NCBI GenBank assembly: GCA_030272155.1
Contig: CP126193.1
Span: forward strand, 2,790,001 to 2,854,000
Direction: 5' to 3'
Length of the DNA stretch: 64,000 nt
Source: Tetradesmus obliquus
Lineage: Eukaryota > Chlorophyta > Chlorophyceae > Sphaeropleales > Scenedesmaceae
Shown: positions 51,113-63,164 of the stretch, piece after piece
How positions within the stretch are numbered: the stretch's first letter is position 1
Layout of the letters: the number at the start of each line of letters is the position of its first letter
The notes under the pieces: model-generated
What the model saw: only the letters and a program-made list of their open reading frames with translations
Database searches by the model: none
What the model was told of the DNA's origin: nothing
Position numbers and translations under genes: made by a program

Positions 51113-52506
51113 GCCGCCGTCAGGGTGTGTTGAGGAGCTGGTGGACTGCTCAGGTGGCGACGAGATCTCACTGGAGAGCGGCACGGCACGCAAGCTGGAG
51201 GCCATGATGCAGGCGCTGGACAGGGTCAGGTGGGTCACGACTCAGCAGCAGCAGCAGCAGCAGAAGCTGCAGCTGCATGATACGCACGTTCAGTGTCAGC
51301 CTTGCACAAGACCAGCAACTCTTATGTGGGCAGCCTCTGAGGTTACGGAGATGGGTGCTTCGTGGCTTGCCCTGTGTCGCTTGCTGCTTAGGACTGCTTG
51401 CCAGTGGCTGCAGTCATCACTTGCCATGCAATGCTCAATAGCAGCTGCCGCGTGGAACTGTTTGCCATTTGTTGGTGCCAAGGCAGGAGCAAGATGCTAA
51501 ATGCTGCTGCCTGATGTGGTGCTGTGCCTGTCCTGCTTCATCTGCGGCTGTGCATGTGCTGCAGGTCGCCGCGCACGCTGGTGTTCTGCAACAAGATTGA
51601 GACGTGCCGCGTGGTAGAGAACGCCCTGAAGCGCAGGAGCGACTCCTACCAGGTGAGAAAGCATCCGGCCCCGGTGTGCTATGCAAAACATCTTGCTTGA
51701 AACATCTTGCCCTCGCTCTGACGTGCCCGCAACACCCAATATGTCACGTACCAGCCGGCGCCTTCACTTCAGATAACGTCAGGTGGCGACAGAAATCCAC
51801 AAGTATCACATGAACTCAGCAAGAAGCAAACCAGCTGCATGTTCACCTATAGGCTAGAACAAGCTACTGCGCACCCTGCTACTGCTGCTGCTGCTGCAGG
51901 TGATGGCGTATCACGAGGCCATCCATGACGCGGCCCGCGCCGCCTCTCTTCAAACCTGGCCGTCTCACAAGCCGTTGTGCACTAGGCTTAACCCGATTGC
52001 TGCACACTCTGCTGCTGCTGCTGGCCCCACAGGTGATGGCGTATCACGAGGCCATCCGTGAGGAGGCCCGCGCCGCCTCCCTTCAGACCTGGCTGTCCCC
52101 ACATGCACAAACATGCCATCAGGCTAAGCCGCTGCTGCTGCTTACCCTGCTGCTGCTGCAGGTGATGGCATATCACGAGGCCATCCGCGAAGAGGCCCGC
52201 GCTGCCTCCCTTCAAACCTGGCTCTCCGCTCCCTCGCCCTCGCAGCCGCTGATGGTGCTCGTCTGCACCGACCGCACCTCCCGCGGCATCGACAGCATGT
52301 GGTGCGAGCACGTGGTGCTGTTCGAGTTTCCGCGGGACCCCTCGGAATATGTTCGCAGGGTTGGCAGGACTGCCCGAGGCGCTGGGGGCAGGGGCGTGGT
52401 GACAGTGCTGGTGCTAGGAAAGCAGGTGGCGCTGGCGAAGGATATTCTGGCGAGGAACAAGGCGGGCGCGCCGGTGCACCGGGTGCCGCGGCTGTTCAAC
52501 GAGTAA
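48148..52506 (+). CDS. RH50: DEAD-box RNA helicase, RH50-like, organellar, 7 exons
   Basis: Exons: 48148-49183, 49721-49845, 50115-50247, 50438-50611, 51124-51229, 51565-51652, 52162-52506; all phases match, 668 aa. The first ~250 residues are low complexity (Ser and Ala runs from CAG repeats) with a probable transit peptide. Helicase motifs in order: Q-motif region [25 protein letters not shown], Ia TTELAQQV, TGG, Ib [35 protein letters not shown] and [13 protein letters not shown]. The DEVD motif II and the C-terminal [15 protein letters not shown] resemble Arabidopsis RH50, a chloroplast rRNA-processing helicase, more than other DEAD proteins. TGTAA at about 52730 could be the polyadenylation signal. 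Exons 1, 2, 4 and 7 all have truncated copies in neighbouring introns. Confidence 0.9.
49284..49335 (+). repeat. Shadow copy of the 3' end of helicase exon 1
   Basis: It begins CAGCCCAACAG, contains TCATCACGGCTCTAGCCCACCACAG, and is followed by a GT donor. It parallels 49141-49183 ([14 protein letters not shown]) 152 bp downstream. A more decayed trace lies near 49540. Confidence 0.7.
49624..49652 (+). repeat. Shadow copy of the start of helicase exon 2
   Basis: AGCTAGCTCAGCAGGTGGGG preceded by GCAG repeats the start of exon 2 (ELAQQVG), 97 bp upstream of the real acceptor at 49721. The intron tail before both copies is also similar. Confidence 0.85.
50792..50868 (+). repeat. Shadow copy of the 3' end of helicase exon 4, possible 77-nt cryptic exon
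   Basis: It encodes [20 protein letters not shown] plus RTATG, nearly identical to the exon end at 50540-50611, with a GTGAGG donor and a CAG acceptor directly before it. It lies 257 bp downstream. Inclusion would add 77 nt and shift the frame. Confidence 0.88.
51900..52095 (+). repeat. Two upstream copies of the start of helicase exon 7
   Basis: Copies starting at 51900 and 52033 repeat the real exon start at 52162 ([20 protein letters not shown]), each with a CAG acceptor. The steps are 133 and 129 bp. The first copy has HDAARAA in place of REEARAA. All three run about 60 bases and then diverge. Confidence 0.95.
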
Positions 52507-54400
52507 GGAGCTGTTTGCTGCGGCGTTTTGATTCAAGCTTGACCTGATGAGGGTGCTCAGGCTGCTCAGTGGTAGCTTGCAAGCTACCAATTGGCTGCTG
52601 CTCGTGTGTTGGGGTTGCGCACTAGCCTGCAGCTGCTGGCGGTCATTGCGGCCGCCGCTACACGAGCAGCAGCCAAGCTACCCACACAGGGGCTGTGTGC
52701 TGTGTGCTGTTGTGGTTGCCAGCTGGTGCCCTGTAACCTTGGACGAAGTTTATGTGAATGGAATGACAGTGTGTTTGACCATTTTTGCAGTCGTGCTTAT
52801 GTTTATGGTACCTGATCACTGAGCTAGAAACCCATGATTCCAGCAGGGATGAAGCGGGGGAACGGTGGAATCATAAGCACTGTATGTTGAAGGTAGGTAT
52901 TGACGTTGTGACCGGTGCGCCACTGCCACCCACGCGTCAGTTGACACAATATCACCAACATCAGCATGAATCGTGCCACTCACGCAAGTTCAGCTCCGAC
53001 TCCAAACTATCCAACTGAGCGTGCTGCCCCCGAGGCTTCCAACATCATCTGATCAGACTGTCATGACAGCAGACACACCAGTGGTCATCAGCGGATGCTG
53101 CTGTGCTGGGTGCCCACATTCGACTTCTGCCCACCTTGCAAACTGCCTGGCAGGACCTGCCTCAAACACACCCAGACCAAACACACCCAGAATCGTGGTG
53201 AATGGATGCCACCATACACGCACACAGCAAAGCGCTGGCAGTACTTGCCGCTACCCAGAACTGTGCTGCAATGCGCAAACAACCTTCCATACAAGTGTGA
53301 ACACGAGCACTGAACCTCCTCGGTTCAGATCAGACATTGATAGCGCCGCACCTTGCGGGTGGGCAGTGCACACACTGGCGTGCTGTCAAATACACTCCAA
53401 AGTATTCATTGGCCAACGCTGTGCCGCAGCAGCACATGGAGAAACCAGAAGGCAATGCACACACCGTCTGTATGCTGGCCGAAACAGCGCAATCCTGAAA
53501 TGCGTGTACATGTGTGACAAGGAATCATTGCCCACCTGTGCGGTGTGCATTATTGTTTGCGCATGCAGTGCATACAGAACAACGGTGCAATTGCACACAA
53601 CGCCAGTACTCGCAAACAGTGCAGTGCTGTGCATCGCTGCGAGCCAATGAGCTCACTGTGAAACAGTGCAAGCGATGAATCACGATGCTTGCTTGCACAA
53701 ACAACACTGCCCTGCTAGCAATGGAGGTTTGTGAAAGAATTGTCTTACCTGATAGTCACTGCCTGCAGGAACACGCTGGAAGATGTTGGTACAGCCAGAT
53801 ACAGACGCATGCAGACGTGGAGGATACAGCCTGTAGTGGGACACCAGAGCCCTGCAGGCAGACCAAAACACAGAGTAACAAACACACAACAGAACACCGA
53901 TCCCTGTGCACCAGCCAGCCAGGCCACACCAGCAGCACATGCAGATGCAATGCACAACCTCACGCCTTACGCCTTAAACGCGCAGCTGGGCAGCAACAGG
54001 CCAGCAGTAGCTGCAGCTGCATGGCAAAGCCTCGCGCCTCACGCCTTGGGCGCAGCTGGGCAGCAGTAGGCCAGCAGCTGCAGCTGCAACACAAAAGCTT
54101 CGTGCCTCACGCCTTGGGCGCAGCTGGGCAGCAGTAGGCCAGCAGCTGTAGCTGCAACACAAAAGCTTCGTGCCTCACGCCTTGGGCGCAGCTGGGCAGC
54201 AGTAGGCCAGCAGCTGCAGCTGCAACACAAAAGCTTCGTGCCTCACGCCTTGGGCGCTGCAGGGCCGCCTCGCACCGGCAGCAGGTTGGTGCCAGGAGCT
54301 GCGGCTCTTTTGAAACATCAGGCCTCCCGCCTTGGGCCCTCATGACCAGAAGCAGGCCAGCAGTAGCTGCAACTGCAACACAACACAAAGCCTCATTCAT
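52507..54400. other. Convergent intergenic region, no supported gene
   Basis: Lies between the 3' ends of the helicase and ADHE genes. The right part is the repeated ADHE end (listed separately). No exon chain or RNA gene is recognised in 52507-53950. Confidence 0.5.
53961..54311 (-). repeat. 68-bp tandem array copying the stop-codon end of ADHE
   Basis: Units anchored at 54040, 54108, 54176 and 54244 (68-bp steps), with decayed units at 53961 and after 54244. On the minus strand each reads like SCPAAPKA-stop, matching the real ADHE ending CCPAVPKA-stop at 54401-54425. The array therefore consists of the gene's coding end plus 3' flank. Confidence 0.9.
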
Positions 54401-57030
54401 TCACGCCTTGGGCACAGCCGGGCAGCAGCCCAGGCCGTCGCACTGGCTGCTGGCCGCATCCTGGCGCAGCCTGCTCTTGAGGCAGCTCTGCTGCGGGCTG
54501 GCAAACTCCAGGCTGGCCACGGGCAGCACGGGCCGCAAGTACGCGTCCTCCAGCATCTGGCGCAGGTCCTTCACCAGCTGTGGAGTGGTGGCAGCAGCAG
54601 CAGCAGCGAAGCAAGTCAGCACGCAGAACCTTGTGGGTGCAGCCAGGACCAGTGCAGCCAGCGGGTGTGGAAGCTGCGCCACTGTCTGACCCTCAAATGA
54701 AACAAAGACGAACGCAGGCCTTATCACAAGGGACAGCACACGCACCGGGTAGCGTGGGTTTGCGCCCGTGCACTGGTCGTCAAAGGCCTGGTAGGCCATC
54801 TCCAGCGTGGTGGCCAGGTAGGCGGCGTCAGCCTCGCTGCTGCCGGCCTTGTTCAGCACGCCGCGGATGGTGGGCGGCACATCCAGCTGCGCCTTGAGGC
54901 CCTCCACGGCCTCAATCAGCCTGATCACCTGCAGAGCAGCACATGCAATGTAGCAATGTCATGCAAATGTTTGGCCAGAAATGTGAGGAAAGCATCCAGC
55001 TGCGCCTTGAGGCCCTCCACCGCCTCGATCAGCCTGATCACCTGCGCAACGGCAACCAGGCAATGAAGCCAGGTCACATCGCACGCTACCAGCCAGCTGC
55101 AAATGCCCTCTGTAGCGTTCCTTGGCGCGCATGACCACAGCACGTCTTGGTGACACATATCAAACCATTGTGTTACAGTATGCATACAGCTCTCAACGCA
55201 GCGGCTCACCTTGTCCTCGAGCGTCTTGCCGCCCAGCTGCAGCGCGTCAGCCACCTCCGCGTAGCGCTCCAGGCTGTCAGGCACGGCTGCGGCAGCAGCA
55301 GCAGCAGCACATGACAATAAGCGGCACCGTCAGCACGATCGGCATACCTTGCATACTGAAGCACGGCAGGTTGACAGGTAGGCGCCGCGCGCATGCAGGC
55401 CAGCTGCGGGACGTTCCTAGCTGCAAAGACTCGACAACATTCATGTTATGCCAAAGCCGCACACAGCGCTAGCACGTCTCACCATACTGCGGGAAGCAGG
55501 TCTGCTTGAAGGGCTTGTCAGTTGCATTGTAGCGGATCACGTGGCTGATCAGCAGCGCGTTGGCCAGGCCGTGCGGCACGTGGTGGCTGCCACCCAGCTT
55601 GTGGGCCATGGAGTGGCACACGCCCAGGAAGGCGTTGGCAAAGGCCATGCCCGCGATGGTGGCAGCGTTGTGCATTGCCTCGCGTGCCACGGGGTCTGCA
55701 GCAGCAGCAGCAGCAGCAGGAGCAGCACGTGTGGTAGAGAGTTGAGAAGCAGTGGCTAGGACAGAAGGTCAGGGTTGGTGTGCGGCCGTGCTTGCGCATG
55801 CTGTGAGCGCTCACCCAGCAGCAGCTGGTGCATGCTGTAGTGCGCAAGTCAGTAGCGGCAAAGATAAGCGTGCCTGCCAGAGGGGCAGCAGGGCGGATGC
55901 ATGTGCCACTGGCGCATTGGTAGTGCAAGTACAGCGCAGCACAACAAGGGTGTATCTGGAGCTTGCTGCAGCAGCTGCAGCGTCCTGCCTACCTTTGGCA
56001 CCGTGCTTGTATGCGCGTGGCAGGTACTGGAAGCACATCTTGATGGCCTGCAGGGACTGGCCTGCACACCACGACACACAAGCAGCAGCAGCGGCAGCAA
56101 GATATACAGGCCATGGTTAACGGCTGCTTGTGATGGGTGTCCCTCCACGTGATACTGCTTGCAAGCAATGAAAGAACATGCGGCAGGCACCTGATGACGC
56201 ACTACTATTACGCTGTAAGCAAAGCTGGTTCGAGCCGCGGTGACTGCTGCTACACTGTTTTCAAAGGCAGAGCACACCCACTGCAACTGCAGTGCACCCA
56301 CTGCACGCCGGCAAAACGAGCTGCTGCAGCACGGTCCACAGAGAAGAGTCACAACGCATACAGGTCAGCAGACATAAACAGCCACGCACCTTTGGTGAAG
56401 TCAGTGGCGCACACGCTGACGTAGCTCTCCAGGCCGTGCACCAGCGCGTCCAGCCCGCCAAACACGGTCAGGCTGCGCGGCATGGCGTCCACCAGGTTGG
56501 CGTCAACAATGGCCATGCTGGGCGTCTGTGGGTTGTGCAAGGCAACACAGCAAAGCAAAGCAAGCAAGCGTTTGCATCAGGAGTGCGGGTGACAGATGTG
56601 GCAACAAGGGGCAACCACCACCACCGGGTAACATGTTACAGATGGCCATGCTGGGCGTCTGCGGGGCGCAGCATGGTATTGAAGGGTCCGGCAGTACACA
56701 GCAGCAGCAGCAGCAGCAGCAGCAGCCATGAGCACTGCTGTCCACCAGGTTGGCGTCCACGATGGCCAAGCTGGGCGCAGTGCATTACAACATAAAACAG
56801 CGCAGTGACTTGCACCGAAATGTTTTACCCAAACCATATCCACACTGGAACCTGGCCTCAAACTGTAGCCGGTGCGCCAATGCTCAGCTCATGGCGTGCA
56901 CCAGTGCGGGGCAGGCAGGCTGTAAGCTGGTGCGCAACACAGCGGAAATCTCTAACAAATTAGGTTGCAGCATGCAGCCAACTCGCAAACACTCCTGCCC
57001 AGGTGCGCTGCCAGTTCTGCTGTGACAGGT

Positions 57031-57062
<32 letters not shown>

Positions 57063-60000
57063 CAACTCACCAGTGCATAGTCAGCCAGGGGGTACTTGAT
57101 GCCTGTGGCCTCGTCTGTGACCACAGCGAAAGGCGTGACCTCGCTGCCAGTGCCGCTGGTGGTGGGGATGGCAACAAACTGCGCCAGCTTGCCCAATGGT
57201 GGGATGGCGTTGATGCGCTTGCGGATGTCCTGCGCGCAGCAGGCAGCAGTGCGGCAAGCAGTGAAAAACGATAATGGAGTAGGCAGCACTACCAGGGAGG
57301 CAAATTGAGCAGCCAGCTTGCCCAGCGTTGGGATGGCGTTGATGCGCTGCGGATGTCCTGCGCGCAGCAGGCAGTGCGGCAAGCAGGGAGAGGTGATGAG
57401 CGGGTGAGAGGCAATGAGTGAGCAAGAGGCAACACGTGAGCGAGAGGCAATGAGTTAGTGGGATGGCGTTGATGCGCTTGCGGATGTCCTGAGGGCAGCA
57501 AGCGGTGCAGCAAGCAGTGAGAGGACATCAGTGAGTGGATAGCTTTGAGCAGGGCTGTAAGTTGAGCAGCGCGCCGCAATGCGCAGAAGCAGGCAGGAGG
57601 ACACCGAGCCCAAAACTTGCGCCACTGCCCAGCTGCAGAACCAATACACAGACACACAGACACGGCCACGCACGCACACAGAAACAAACACAGAGAAGCA
57701 CAGGCGTAGGCTCTGCCCGCAGCATCGTTCGCCCTCTTTCTTTGCATTCTTCCTCACCATGAAGCGTGCGGCCACCTCCTCAAACTTGGTGCCTGGCTGC
57801 TCATACATGAGCCACATCAGCTTGGCTGCGTCCATGGGGCTGCCGCCACCCACCGCGATGATGAGGTCGGGACGGAACGGACGCAGCTGCTCCAGCGCCT
57901 GCAGCAGCAGCAGCAGGTCACAGGCACATTCGGCAATTCATGCACACAAGGCATCACTGTGGGCGAACTCAGCTGTCAGCAGAGCTCACCGTGCCGCAGC
58001 AGGGAAGTTTTGACCATAGCCACATCGTCCAATGGGGGTGCAGCAGCTGACGACATGTACCACCACATATCACAATGAGAACCAACATACGTAACACAAC
58101 CGCAGGCTATCTCACCTTTGTGACCATGCCCAGTGTCGGGTCTGGCTCCACGTCGGTGAAGGTTTTAGTGGCGATGCCTAAACCCCGCAGCCGCTCCAGC
58201 ACGCCGCTGACCATGCCCAGCTCAAACAGCGCAGGGTCGGTTACGACAAATGCCCGCTTGCTGCAAATGTGATTGAGGCATAAGCAGTGCGATGCGGCAC
58301 ACACAGCAGAGCAGCGGCAGGGATTCAGCGATGCAAACGAGGATACGGCACGGGGTGATGGGGAGTAAGTGCAGGTGCAGGTGGATAACACGCTGGCAGG
58401 CAGGCACGGCTACAGTGAAAGAGCAAGTTTAATCAGCAACACAGCACAACATGCACAGCATGTGCCGCCAACATTACGTGCACTGTGTCTGCATGCGCGC
58501 GAAAGCACAGCTACAGTGGCTGCTTAGTCGAGCCAAAAACACCACTGCATGCCTGCCACGCACCAGCCCTTGAGCTCCTGCAGGGCCAGGTCCAGCGCCC
58601 CACGCTTGAAGTAGATCTTGGGTGGCGCCCTGAACCACAGCATGTTCTCCTGGCGCGTGGCTACTGTCTTCACGTTCAGCAAGTGCTGCGGGCCCACGTT
58701 TGCAGACACGCTGGTGCTGCCCCATGAGCCGCAGCCCAGGGTGAGGCTGGGATCCAGGTGGAAGTTGTAGAGGTCGCCAATGGCGCTGTAACAAACAAGT
58801 ATAGAAAGATGTTGAGAACACGCGGCACGGCGGTGTGAGTTCTTCCAGCAATCAGCGTGGTTTTTGAATAGACGCAGCAAAACCCTAACCGATCGCCTGC
58901 GCCGAACAGATGATCGATCGATGACTATGTGTCGACGATTCCACCAGGGATCGAACCTGGAATCTCCGGTTCCGTAGACCGGCGCCTTATCCATTTGGCC
59001 ATGGAACCCTGAGCCACGCTGCAGAGAACACAGGCAGGCTGGCTGCTGCTGCTGCTGGTTGTGCAGGAGCAGCAGGCTGGCAGTTCAGAAACGGCCACAA
59101 CCTCAATTTGCTGTGCACCCGGCGCGGCTTTGCTGGCAAGGCCACATGTCTCTTCCGCCATGCCCAACAACTGCAAGCCACAAGCACACACAGCAGAACA
59201 TCCCTGCCCTGCCGCATCATCTGGATATGCAGGCCTCCAACGGCTGCAAGTGACTAAGCCAGGAGCACCGGCACATCCCTGTAGTGCCCACGCATATGCA
59301 ACAACACGAGCATGCAACACCAGCCAGCGGGTGCTTATGCAAACTGAAGAAAAGCACAAGCACAAGCACAAGCTTGCCTACACAGCACTCACCCTTGGCT
59401 TGCCGGGCTGTTGACCAGGATGCATCCAGAGTGCATATGCGCATGCCACACCAGCATGCAAACCAGCCGGCGTCGCAGCAACAGCCTATCCAACGACAAC
59501 TTTCGGACTTCTCCTTTGAGTAGCCGATCCAACACTTGCTGTCACTCACCCTTGGCTTGCCGGGCTGTTGACCAGGATGCGCACAGTCTCCATCTCGCAC
59601 TCAAACTCGGAGATGTGTGCCACATTCAGCGGGCTGGTGTACAGGCAGCTGGTGTGGCCGTGCCCGCCAAACTCCACGAGGGCCATGGCCTTGCCCAGCG
59701 CATCAGCCCAGTCAGCAGCACGGTACAGGCCTGCGGCGGGACATGCAGCACAGCACAGCAGCACAGAGTGAGAACCAGTACTTTTTGTCAGCAGGTGCGT
59801 GAGGTGGCTGACGGCCGTCTGCTGCCCAGCCAGCAGCATGGTACAGGCCTGCGGCGGGGCATGCAGCACAGCAGATCAGAGCCAGTATGGCTGATCAGCG
59901 GGTGTGCGAGTTGCTGATGCCACAGCCTGCTGGAAGCGCATGCTGTCTGGCTGAAGTGCTAGGGCGATGCATATGCACGACCACGGGTGTGTGCCGTACC

Positions 60001-63000
60001 TGCAAATATGCACGACCACGCTCACAAACAGGCAAATGAAAGCGAAACAGTGCACATGCCACAGCAAACATGCACGACAGCAGGACAGCGTGCCACCAGC
60101 ACAACAGCGCGGAGCCATATAGATGCGTCTTCCTTTCACACCAGCTCCTCACCCAGCACGGGGCACAGCTTCTCGTAGCTCATCGGCTCGTCCGGGCTGA
60201 TGCCCTGCACCTCCCCGATCAGAACCTTGGTGCCGGCCGGCACAGCAAAGCCGAACAGCGCCGCCAGGTGGCTGGGCTTCTTACCCACCACATCAGCGTT
60301 GAACCGGCCATCCACGAAAAAGCAGGCAACCGTAAGCAACCCAGCACACTTGCCATACAACGCATTACACCACAGGCATGCCACCCACACAGCAGCCGCT
60401 CACCCAGCACGGGGCACAGCTTCTCGTAGCTCATCGGCTCGTCCGGGCCAATGCCCGCCACCTCCCCGATCAGCACCTTGGTGCCGGCCGGCACAGCAAA
60501 GCCAAACAGCGCCGCCAGGTGGCTGGGCTTCTTACCCACCACGTCAGCGTTGAGCCGGCCATCTCTTATGATAGTGGCGCTGGCCTGGCTGCACTGCTGT
60601 GGGCTCATGAGGAACGCGCCGCGCTTGACAAACTCGGCCTTGACTTCCTCGTAGACCTGTTGGTGGCGCGGCATGTGTGCAAAACAGTCACTAGTACAGT
60701 GAGATGATACAGCTCAGCATCTGAGCTGTGGCGCGCTTGACAAACTCAGCCTTGACGTCCTCGTAGACCTGTAGGGGTTGTGATAGATTGAACAGGGGCA
60801 TGCACGCAAAGTGGTTGGCCAGACAATCCTGAGCGCATTGTGAGCCTACAGCGCATCATAGCCGCCTTGCCGCGCTTGATTGAACTATATCTTGACGTCT
60901 TGCTGATACACGCAACGGGTGCTGCAGCGGCTGTGCTGTGCGCGTCTGCGTCTCGTGCTGCTTGCAGATGCAAGCAGTGGGCAGCGCTGCACATGCTAAC
61001 AAAACCATTGCATGCTGCCTGTGCTGCGCTGCTTGCGCGCACCTCATCCTCCACGATCACGTTCTGCTCTGAAGCACAGATGACCCCATAGTCTGCAGGC
61101 GGCACACAGCAGGCAGGCAGGCAGTTGAGTGTTATGTGCCACAAAGCTGATCAAAACAGAATTACTGAACCAGAATACGAGCAGCCGCTGCGGACACAAG
61201 CGTGCTTGCAACAGCAGTCACCAGAGTGCATAGCAAGATGCACATGCTCGAGGCGCCTGAATACAGGCACTGCCACCATGGCGAACGCCCTCCCAGCTGC
61301 ACTGCCATCTCTGCTGGGCGTCATCAGAACAGCCGCCTCTGCCGTGCGCAGCAGCAGCAAACTGCACTGGCTGGCCAGCAGTATCTCCCACATCCATCGT
61401 GCACAGCAGCAGCAGCAGCAGCAGCAGCACATTGCATCGACTGGCACCTCAAACCAAGCCCAGCCCTCACCGAAGGTCTTGCTGATGAGGATGGAGCTCA
61501 CAGCCATGGCTATGTCTGCGCTGGCATCAATCACGGCTGGCGTGTTGCCTGCGCCCACGCCGATGGAGGGGTGCCCGCTCTCATAGGCAGCCTTGACCAT
61601 GCCCGGGCCACCTGCGGCAACCCAGCAGCAGCAGCAGCAGCACCAGCACCAACAGCAGCAGTAAGCATGGCACCTGCCAGCTGTCCTGCCAGCTCAGAAT
61701 TCCAACTCCAGACTACCCACGAAGGTCACTTGACGTATCATGGAGATCTGGCCCTGTCAATTCAAGAGCTGCTGCCGTTGTCACATACTGATGATACACC
61801 GGGCCAAGACGGCATCTAAACTCACCCCCACAAACGCGGCACCAAACCACATCACAACACAACAACCTCTTGCACCTCACCTGTCGCCAGGATGAGGTTG
61901 ACGTGTGGGTCCCGCATCAGCGCAGCAGCCAGCGCCAGGCTGGGCCGCTCCACCCACTGGATCAAGCCGGGGGGCGCCCCCGCTGCCTCTGCTGCCTCGC
62001 GCACGATGCGCGCCGCCTGGATGCTGCAGCGCGCTGCGCGCACGTGCGGCGACAGCACGATGGCATTCCTGCAAGCCAGAGACAGCGAGAGCTGTTACTT
62101 TGCCGTGGCAAGTCGAAGGTGTTGAATGGTCTGGCGGCGGGCCGGGTTGGCGCTGTGTAAGTACGCTGCTGCTTGGAAACCGGCGGTAATCTAAGCACAG
62201 GATGAGCTTGTGTTGCAGCTGCATGCGCTGCTGTGAATGATGTTCAGTGTCTGCATGTTCCTGTCGTGTAATGCGTGAGACTGCCGCACCTAGTCTTGAG
62301 TGTCAGCAGGCACTTGAAGATCACTGTGGAGGTGGGGTTGGTGGTGGGCACGATGCCTGCAGCAGCAGGAGCAGCAGTGGCCGGCAGCAGCAGCAAGACA
62401 CAGCTAAGCATGCGCAGCACCGAGCAGGCTACATCGCAAACGCAAGCCCATCTGCAGGTACATAAACCGGTACATGCCAACCTCCCAGTGCTCAATGATC
62501 ATGCCAGGGGACAGCATCCACAAGCGACGCCTGATACAGCAGCTAGCTCACCACTTCCACCCACACAGCACTTGCAACACACACTATGACGCATACAAAA
62601 CACTGCATTGCCCACTGCCTGCTGTGGCTGCTGTGCTGCGCCCCGCAAGCCTGCAATGTAATTAATCACCTGCGATGACGCCCACTGGCGCCGCAATCTT
62701 CTTTATGCCCTCCAGCACATTCTCCTCGATGACGTCGCACGTGCGCGTGTCCTTGTACTTGTTGTAGATGTACTCAGAGGCAAAGTGGTTCTTGATGACC
62801 TGGCAGCAGGCAGCGCGGCCAGCAGTGGCAGCAGCAGCAGCAGCAATTCATGGACGTTGTAGAGGCAGTGATGGTGGTTGGGTGGTTGCTTGAGAGAGGA
62901 CATGTGCATGAGTGGTGGGAGCAAGGGCGCTCTGCTGCTTGCAGGATATGCAGGCACTGCCAACGCTGCAATACATGAGGTAATATGGTTTCAATTTCTT

Positions 63001-63123
63001 GTGGTATGCGCAACGCTGCACGTAGAAGCTGTAGACATGTGGTTCACATGTGTTTGCACTGTAGCTGTGACCTGCAGCAGCCCTGAAGCCCACTCACCTT
63101 GTCTTCCATAAGGCCCATGCCTG

Positions 63124-63164
<41 letters not shown>

